From Angiostrongylus vasorum (taxonomy: Eukaryota > Nematoda > Chromadorea > Rhabditida > Metastrongylidae): a DNA stretch of 64,000 nucleotides. The translations under genes and the position numbers were made by a program. The stretch is taken from NCBI GenBank assembly GCA_018806985.1, contig JADANN010000422.1:642001-706000 (forward strand), read 5' to 3'. The notes below the pieces were generated by a model that was given only the letters and a program-made list of their open reading frames with translations, searched no databases and was not told where the DNA came from. Position 1 is the stretch's first letter. The number at the start of each line of letters is the position of its first letter. Below are positions 25,530-36,300 of this stretch, in pieces.

Positions 25530-28500
25530 TAAAGTTGTTCACCCTCCGACATACAGAATGCAGAACAGTATCGAGTATGAGGTCGGTATGAGTGGTGTTA
25601 ATATTGGATTGTGCCCAGCCAACTATGTATAGAACCGAATAACACATAAACATGAAATGTTACCGAAAGCAGCAAAACACTGGGTCAAGGTTAATTTTAA
25701 TAAGTAGAGAAACTGTGTACTATCAATGTACTGTAATATATGTAGCGTAAAAAACACACCTTAGCTTGCCTGGCATAAGAGTGTTCACTTTCAACGAGGA
25801 CAAGGCTTCCAATGTTTGACTAAAACTTGGTGTAATTAAACAATTAGGAATCAGCACAAGTGATTAAAGGTAAGAAGGATTCAAGGCAAAGGGTAAAGCT
25901 CAGTGATTTCATGACTTAATGTATATACTGCGACAAGGGAATGATAATGACGAAAAGACATGGAATACACAATTCCAAAACTTACATGAATAAGTTTTTC
26001 CGCAAAATCGGTTGTATGGAAGTTGAATAAGGTAACCGAGCGATCAGAAAGCGATGTTTTTAACTGCGATCGCGCATGCAGCAATCCCCGAATGAGTGCT
26101 GCAACATCGAAAAAAAGTACATTTATCAGCAAATTATATTGCAAATAGTATATTAATACTAGTATATTACAAGGTGCGCGTGTAGCACAGTGGTCGGAGG
26201 AGCCCTGTAATACACATGGGATCGATCCGCGCACCCTAGGCCCAACAAGTCTTCTATCCTTCGGGTCGGCAAATTGCTACCAGATTTGTCTGGGAGGATA
26301 GCAGCACTGGCTCGATACGCCGGTTGGCCACTGCGACTCATTAGAAAGGCCAGATATGCATTAAATAACCTTCAACGAAGCTTAACGAAGTTGTAGTATC
26401 AGTCGTAAACCTAGTCAAAGCAAATTAGACCTAGGCCAGGATGTCTTCATAATACAAAGTGCTAAAGACCAGCAATAAACTCACTTAGAGCTCGTCTGGT
26501 TGGAGCACATCCGGTGCTCTTCGCCGTAGCTACCTCGTCTGCATGAGCATAGACCTCTTTCTTAGTTAAAATCTTCGGTAGCACATCCTTGCTATGTGGA
26601 ATCAACTCTTCGGTATCCGAAGGCTTGAAATCCGGAGAATACACTTCATATGGAGTAACAGAGGGAAAGAGTATATGCGACTAAAAGTAAAAAGGACACT
26701 AAACAGCACTCCTTTCCATAACGTTGGAAAGAAAATTGTATATTAGGTGCAAAAAGAGACCACATGATTTTCGCGACATGTTTGTAGAATTCTCATTTTG
26801 AGGGATTTCTAATAAATATAGAGAAAAGCGATTATAATCATAACTATTTTCAGATCAACCGTAATTTAACTTCGGCAGTAAAATAATCAACTTTTTTAAA
26901 TTGCTGAGCTTACATGAGGCTGGTAAAATTGTTTTATTCGCCTCACGTTTCGACGTCTTTGTCTTCATCAGACCCGATGATCACAGTCCATGGTCATCCG
27001 ATCACACCGATGCAAGCATATTGCAGTGAATAAATAATGGTTTCCAACGGATACCTTGGTATTCAAATAGGAAAGAGAAAAACTGTTGCAATAGACGATA
27101 GATTATTCAGCTGTGACCAAAGAAAGTACGCCAAAATTCAATTAATCACTTTCTATTTACTGCCTATTCTTCTTCCACGACAGGGTGTGAAGTGAAATAC
27201 AACTACAATGATGTTTAGATATTTCCAAAACTTCGGACCCCATATATTTTGCATTGTGACCTACACTACAGCCTCAGCTTAACTGGGTCCACCGCCGATT
27301 TGTACTCCAGATCGCCAGATTTGTACGCCAGATCAATCACGTTGACGGGTGATTGCTTATGATACTGATAGACAGAAAACTAGCTGAGAAAAAGATGAAA
27401 AGAAAGGCCCGCATGGTGTGGTGGTGAACGCGTTAGCCCCACGAAAGGGTAATAAGAAAGTTCGATCCCCGCCTCAGGACAGCTGCGGTCCAGTTTTGTA
27501 AATATTTTAGCATCACTGTAGTTGTATGCGAAAAATATTCAGTCCGTCGTGGAAATAAGACAGAATTATAAACTGTTAGAAACTGTAAGACTCACATTAA
27601 GATGTGGCGATTCCTGATGCTGGAACCGGTTCGTACGAGTGTAATACAGCCTCGTGAAACGTGTAGTCATTCCATCCGACTGACTACAAAGATTAAAAAC
27701 ACAAATAGTGTTTCCGTATAATCACGTTTGCTGAGCAACGATGGGGAACCACTTCCATCTATTAGTTCCTGTCTTGCATTAGCGGACCATTCCTCCCAAC
27801 GGTTTACAGCTTCATCGTGGCTCGAGGTGTTCCTGAGTGTCGGGTTACGCTGACCCACGGAGATATTCGTCCTCCGGCAGGGTCTCCCAAGCTGAGGAGT
27901 CGGGCTTTTCTATCAGGAAGCCTAGCTAACAGGATCCACCACCATTCTGGTACCAAACTAGGCGTATGGTGGCAAATCTCCCTCTGATTCACAAGAGCTG
28001 GAACCGCTTGCGGTGGTTACAACATGGGTCAGACTTTGGCTAGGCTCACCTCGGGACTCCAGGGAAACACAACAGCTAAACCAGCAAAACTCCGAGAAAA
28101 TGGAGATTGTGCTGGGGCCTGCACAACCAGTGAGGATGGGCCGTCCAAATATCCAAGTAAGTACAATCGTGTTGTCAAAGCACATAGCGATAAGCTGCAT
28201 AAACAAACTGGTCGCAAAACATAAAACGCTTCCTCTCAAGATTCATTAACAAATCAAAATGTGTGGCTTAAGCTTCCTCGCATTTCAAAATGAAGGAAAG
28301 ATGAGAAAGAAAATAACGAAAAAAAGAAACGACCTGTATCAATTATGAGAAGAGTGGTAGAGCAACCCTAACACCTTGCTGTGCCTGCTCATTAGGACCA
28401 TATTTGTATAATTGTGCTGCCAAACTACTGTTAAAGAAACATCCTTTTAAACAAACATCCATCTAGAAACGTATCAACATAGAATTTGCAAATATGACGT

Positions 28501-31500
28501 CACAGCATCCAGTAGCATCATTCTGTGCTCTTTCGGTGATTGAATATTAGTGCTCATTCCGTCTGCTGATAATGTTATTGATGAACCTATCGAATCTATT
28601 CGTATTACTGTTCGCTCACCATCAGAATGTGAACTCACTCGACCAGAAAGGTTTCTCTAAAAGTTCCTCTATTGGGCAAAGGTAGCATAATAATAATGAC
28701 GTCCACCAGAAATTCAAAGCACACAACACAAAATTAACTTTTGAAGCGCCTTTAGAATAGCATCCGTTGTGAGTTGCCCAGTGTATTTTGGGCGAAGTGC
28801 TCCAACTTTCTTTTTCGCAGGCTAAAAGGCACAAGTTGAGAAATGAATTAATTAGAACATATGTTTCTGGGACTCGTGTAGCGCAGTGGTGGGAAACGCC
28901 CTGCAATACACATAGGGATCGATCCCTGCTGCCCAGGCCCACCAAGCCCACCAAGCCCTCCATCCCTCTGGGGTCGGCAAATTGGTACGGGGCTTGTCAG
29001 GGGGATAGCAGCACTGCCTCGATACATCGGTAGGCTACCGTGAGTCATTTTAAAGGCAACATATGCATTCGATCACCGATGCTTAATGAAGTCGATTGTA
29101 TGGCGCACCTCAGGGATTAAATATGCTTCAGGGCATTTAAAAGAGTATAAGAAACGAGTGAAAACATGTTGAGAAAAAAGAGTATGGAAGGGCGAGAACG
29201 TACAAGAAGTTCATAGGCATCATCGTAGGCACATAACAAACCCGATAATGAAGCGACACCTATCTCAGGATTAGCATAATGACCGCGAAGCTCCAATCGT
29301 TTGATTACCTGAAATAGGAGGAAATAAAGTAGAATTCAAATTTATCACCAATGGGGAAGCTAACTGATATGCTAAAAAAAAGCTAGACCTATATAGCAAG
29401 GGATCTCAATGCTATCAATTAAACAGGATTCCTCACATCAGAACTGATTTTTATCTTCCTCTTTCTCAACTTTTTCGACGGCAACGAAATCGATATCTGC
29501 TCGTCGTATTTCATTGGCAATATGGAACTCTGGAAAAAAAATGCTGATAGATTAAAACGGCGGAATTGGGGATCTGGATGGAAGCTGTTGCAAGAAAAAA
29601 AAAGAAAAAAAAGCAGTTACATAGGTAGACTCACATACTGCAAAAGGAACTCAATACGATTATGAGTAGGTGACTTGGAGTTATGACTTAGAGAATACAC
29701 ATCGGGTACAATAAGGTTCTGCAATACAAAAACACTCGAAACTTCCATAATAAACATTTCTATGAACAGTTGCAAAAAAAAATCGCCCTTATAGTTTAAC
29801 CTCTTCCCAAAAGCAGTACCCATCAATAAATTCTTAAAACAATGGCAAAAACCATAACTACTTTTCAATTTTTTAGAAATTTTTTTATGAAGGACAAGTC
29901 ATCATATATTGTGTAGATCGCAACCGTTCTTTCACTCGATTCATTCTCTCGTATCTAATATTCACGAAGGTTTTAAGATTTGCGCATGGATTCGGCTGCT
30001 GCATAAGGACTAGCCTTTCTCACGAATTTCGTTGAACGTTGGTCGATTATCCTTGGAATCCTGTGATAGTTGTGATACGGCATTCCTGGGTGTTCGATAC
30101 AGACAGACGTCATCCATCCTCTGCGGATCGGATGAAGCTTTTTCAAGAACTGTTACCAACCCACCAATTCCAGAGTAATGAGAGGTTCGGTGCGCGTACT
30201 GAGCAGCACATCTACCACCGCGCTATCCATTCCCCCCTTACTCCCTTTATTTTTATGATTATTCACTGGTAAAATTTGAAAAGATGTGGAGCGAAATGTA
30301 AAATTTCAGAAACTGCAGCGCTTCACCAAATCTGAATCTTGTTCGTAGAGAGGGAAAATACTACAATGGGCAATATTCCTGAGTCCTACAACTTGACTTC
30401 TGAATTAGCAGCTAGTCACAAAGACAGATGCTAAGGCGAGTAGGTACGACTAGTACGTGGGTTAAGAAAATTGTCCCATATGGATTTGTATGGAATTATA
30501 GGGAATGAGTCGAAATATCGAAATTATTTCAACCACCGCCGCAGCTTAACTGGGTTCAACGCTGATTTGCGCCTTCTAGATCGTTCCCGCTGATGGATGA
30601 TTGTTGATGGTACGTTAGGGTAAAAACGAAAACCGCCTAAGAGAAAGGTAAGGCAAGGGCCTTAGTGCACTGGTAGCGATGTCGTTCAATAATTATGAAA
30701 CCCCCAGATAGATTCCGTGCACCACCAAAGAAATCCTCTATCCCTTCTCAGCCGGCAAACTTTTATCAGACTTCTGCAAAGTGCTCCCTCTGATCTATAA
30801 AAGCTAGTGATTATGGTGACAATATGACTAACAGGGCTATCCCAGGATATAAGGGGAAATCAACTCAACCAACATTCAACGGTATTCATAAAGAAAATGA
30901 TAGCACCCAAGCAGCACCGAACTCACATGGAAAATCCGAAGACCTTGGTGGAATATGAATGAGAGAAAACGAATCTAATGGAGGAAAGTAACAAATATCC
31001 CCAAACGCTAGCCCTTCAAAACCACTGTGTAAAAAAACTAACTTGTCGTAAATTACGCTTCATTGAGACGAAACTAGAAAGAATAGGAAAGAGAAAACTA
31101 CTTGAGAGAAAGTTGAAACGAAGGACCCGCATGGTGTGGTGGTGAACTCACTAGTCACCGGAAAGGATAAAAACGTGTTCTATCGCCATCGCAGACACCT
31201 GGGTGTCTGGAGAATTGCATCACAGCATCACTGTGATTGCTTACTTAATTTCACATCAATAATGCCGATTCCGACTTTTAAAAAGCCCATAGCGATATCC
31301 CGTTACCTCGAAATATCTAGTGCCTGATATAATACATCATGAAAGAAGTCTACAGCTCCTAAGACTATATTAGGAATATCTGCATTATTTAATGACAGGA
31401 GTTGTGAATCGAACTAATATTCAACGAGATTTCCATACGTCAATACTCACTTTTGGTTTAAGCTCTACTGGAAGCAATGTTGAATTGAGTTGAGAAAATT

Positions 31501-32981
31501 CCAGTCTCGTCTCAATCGGATAATAAAACGCACGTATGGCTAATTCTTCATAAGGTCGATATACTTCATTAAGCGGATAATCGGGATCTACAAAATTTCT
31601 ACTGTTCTTAAAGAAATTCTTGTCCAATAATAAGCTCGAAAAAAGAAAAATCTGTGAAAAGAAGACTATATCTATCAACATATGAACTATGGACACACCA
31701 GTCATTATCAAAGCATTCTTCGAGTCGTTTCCCCACATTTCTAAAAGATGTGGAGCATCTCCTAAGCGCAACGACGGATGACCAGTAAAAACCTGATAGG
31801 AGCTTCTACAAACTAGGATATAAAAGACTTAAAGACTTGAAAAAACTTAAAGACTTAAAACTTAAAAACTTAAAAATGAAGTTCGAAGATTGAACATAGA
31901 AAAACTTACAACGCATGGTGTCTTGTACTCTCGACAAAACGATTCATAGATATTACTATAGAGTTTTAGTCTTCCATTCCGAACTAGCTGTAAGAACAAC
32001 TTATTCAGAGTGGTTGAATAACATCAAAAAGTGGAATTCATGTAAACAGCAAAACCAACAGAAACCTTATAGAAAAGCACCAGAAGAAAGAGCTCTTTCT
32101 ATATTTTCAAAAAATGTTGTTGCAGAAATCATACAATAAATACTACCACAAGGTTCACTGTAATTCATTGAACTTAAGTCATCGTATTGTTATGCTTCGT
32201 GCTAGCTAATAATGACACAGACTTCTGCAGGGTTGATTGTCCGGATAAATAAGTTATTATCAGTGGACAATCAGAACTATCAGTAAGAAAAGTCCTGTGG
32301 ATAAGGGCATCTCCTGCTGAGTATGGCTCATCCGAGAGATGTTCCACTATAGAAGATCTGGCTCGATGCGCGACGAAGACACCACATCAAGAAGATGAAC
32401 GACTGTGGACATCCACTCGGGTCATCGGCTCTGAGGAAGACGAAGACGGCGAAATATTAGCCGAATAAATATTGGTAACAACCTCGTGTTAGCTTTCCAA
32501 TGAAAGAAGATACTATTATAAGGTTCTAAAGTTTCTTATTTATAATAAAATGGCTTTTTACCCAAATTTACGGTTTGAGCTCCCGTGGTCTCTTTATTAC
32601 CGATCCCTAAATAATAAGAAATAGCAAAATACCTGCATCTCCTACGTATGAATCATGGGAAGATTGACCTACATTGTACTACTTGCAAAAGAAAATCTTT
32701 CCACTACTAACATGATATTTCAGATTAAAATTACCCCTTCCTATGTGTTTAAATTGTTCAGCTTACACGAGGTTGATAAGTAAACTTTATTCGGCTGACG
32801 TTTCGAAGTCTTCGTCTTAGAACCGTGAAGACGTCGAAACGTTGGCATATGCACATACTGTTTGTTCAATATGACTCAAAGAAACTATAAACGTCGACAG
32901 AAAACATCAGACGAAATATAAACTGCTACCCAATTAGCACCAAATGTCCTAAAACATATAACAGCTTAACTTCCTGCACGG

Positions 32982-33079
<98 letters not shown>

Positions 33080-33307
33080 ATATTATATTATATTATATAT
33101 ATATATTATATTATATATTATATATATTTTATATATATATATATATTATATTATATTATATATATATATATTATATTATACATTATATATATTTTATATA
33201 TATATATTATATATATATATTATATATATATTATATATATTATATATATATATATTATATATATATATTATATTATATTATATATATATGTTATATTATA
33301 TATTATA

Positions 33308-33345
<38 letters not shown>

Positions 33346-36300
33346 CATATAACATAAGGGCTTAACTTCTTGCACTGTCTATAACAGGTAAGATATCCGT
33401 GCACACAGTCCAAACAATCGCAAAATTCTTCTAAATTGTAGCATCACCACGAAGCTACAGTGCCTATCAATTTTGATGACAATGAAATTGGTTAGTACGT
33501 AGTTCAAAACTTACCGCTATGTGACAAAACGGTTCTTCTGGAACATAAACAGCATTCTGCCTTGATTCCGATAACCACTCAGCGTTTACATTCGAGTAAG
33601 CCAAAGCACCCTTGGCAACAGGCGATATGAAATAAATGCGTGTTTCTAGAATGGAGCCTCCCTAAACAAATTGGTTTAATGAAGAACCTCGGCTAGGCAA
33701 AGAAACCACGTAAAAATCCAAAAAAACCACCCACCGCGTTGTCTATAGTCTTAGAAACGACATCGATTAGATCAAAAATAGATCCGACGGGATTCACCGG
33801 CATCAACACATTTCCTCCTCGTTTTAACGTGTCCAAAACCGTTTGAGATACTTCAATTATAACGCCCTAAGAAAACATACAATGAAAAACCTCGTTGGGC
33901 CTTCGAACCTCCATTTCAATGTAAGTTAATAAACTATAACTTTAGAAAATTTAACCCTAGCGGGTCAGCCGCCAAAATCGACAATGCAATCGAGGGCACC
34001 ACCGTGCAATGTGCGATAAACCGCCATATTCAATTGCTTTGCTTTAAGAGATATGCAGTACGAAAATGGAAAGCGGGAAAAAAAAGCATTCGGGCGCTTC
34101 AGAAGCCTAGTACTTGACTGTTGTGGAATTTTCTTTTTTTTTGCCTCGTAGATAAATATGTCCGGATTCTAATGATTTCCACTTCAGCACTTCAATTCAA
34201 GAAATTCAATAGAAACAGTCATGTGTCTAGATTTTATATTGCAATACATTCCCAGACGGGCGCGTGCAGCCCAGTGGTCGATGCGCCCTGCATTAAAAAT
34301 GGGATCGATCCCCCACGCCCAAGGTTCATGAAGCCTCCCATCCCTCTGGTGTCGGCAAATTGGTACCAAACCTGTGTGAGAGGACAGCAGCACTAGCTCT
34401 ATACGCCGTTCGGCCACTGCGAGTCATTGTAACGCCCAGATATGCATTCAGTCACCTCCAACGATGCTTAATGAATTCGAATGCACTGTGCATCCCTCTG
34501 GGACTGATTAACTCCGAGAGCTACACTTTTACCTATTTTAACATATTTCCTGCATAAAGCATCCCATAAATGGGACACGTTGTCAAAAAGACTAATAAAT
34601 AACTTAAAATGACAAAGAAATTTCAGTCTCTGACCTCGAGGCTTAGTTCTGGTGTTCTTCCCAACGATGTCAAAATAAGTGCATCAGCATCTTGAAGTTT
34701 ATCCCATTCAACGGATCGTGAGTGAGTTGAGCGAGTGGAAGATGATGTGAGATATCCCACCTGATGGACAAAAAATGTTAGCAAAAATCAACATATTTTT
34801 TAAAGTAACATATTTTGCTGGTTCTGAAGTTTAATTTCAATTTTCCTCCGAACGGTTACCGGCCTCATCGTAGATGCGAAGTGTTCCTGGGTGAAGGGCT
34901 GCGATGTACAGCGGGGGGCGGGGAATTCATTCCCCTAGCAGGGTCTCCCAAGCTGAGAAGGAGTCCGGCGTTTCCATCAGGAAGTCTAGATAACACTAAA
35001 GCAATACCAGGACCCACCACCGTCCTGGTATCAAAGTCGCATGGTGGCAAATCTCCCTCCGATCCACATAGACTGCAACTGCCGGTAGTGGTGACGACCT
35101 GGGGGTAGACTTTGGCCAGGCTGACCTCGGAACTCCAGGAAACCATAGCGACTATACCAACAAAACTGCGAGAAAATGGAAATTGTGCTAGTGCCCGAAC
35201 AAACAGTGAAGACGGACCACCCAAGTATCTAAGTATCAAAGCAGTCTCAAATTTTAAGTTAGTTTTGAAAATCTGAAAATCAACATATCTCACCACAAAT
35301 TTACTTAACAGTTTTAACCTACGCGCTCGTATTCCGTTTTAAAAACCCAGTTCGATGAGCCGATAGAGTACCCACTTGGACAAGCCAACACCGAAATTCC
35401 ACCTTCGAGATTCTAAAAAGTACCAAGCATTCCCACAGAAAGAAAAGTGGCAAAAAACTAAACATGACTAAAGCATAGAGGTGAAATAAAGAAGGTTTTG
35501 CACGAAAGTGAAGGTATAGCGCAGTGGTCGTAGACGATCTGCAACGCATATGGAATCGATCCTCGCGCCCCCAGACCCACGAAGCATTCCATCCCTCCGG
35601 GGTCGGCAGATTGGTACCAGACTTGTCTGGGAGGATAGCGGCACTGGCTCTATACATCGGTAGGCCACCGCGAGTCATTGTAAAGGCCACATATGCATTC
35701 AATCACCTCCAACGATGTTCAATGAAGTCGAATGCATGGCACATCCTTCAGGGATTGATCAACGCCGAGAGTTTAATCCTTTTATTATTGCACGAAAAAT
35801 CACTGCAACGAAAGGACACTCACAATAGGTTGATTGAAGGACACCGTAGTGATGCGCTGTAGGGCTTGCTCCATTACATGCTTCGAATAAAATGGCATCC
35901 ATTCTAAAGGATTTCTAACGGGAGCATTGGCAAATGCACTAAAAATAGAGGAGTGATATACTTTTTCCGTTGGCTACTGAAAATGATGCTAAGAACAAGC
36001 CTATTTATACTTTTAAAAAAAGCCAACCAATAAATCGATGGGTCCTTCCACTTCTTGCCAATGTCGTCAAAAACTATTCTTTCGAAATATTCTATCAGTT
36101 CTAATATCATCAATCTAAAGATAGGTAAGATATAAATGTAACCATCTTTTACAACAACCAGATGAAAACAACCTCACCTCCCAAACTGCACAACAGGTCC
36201 CGTTGTATATATAGTTCCCCTGAATCCCGAATTATTAACATAGAACGGAAGCGCTACAAGTGACTGCCAATTAGAAATCAAAATGTAATCCACCGAGTTC

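Noticed and set aside
28870..28925. Functional tRNA genes
   Set aside because: Many A/B-box pairs exist, but the stems do not pair and each sits at the head of a repeated SINE body.
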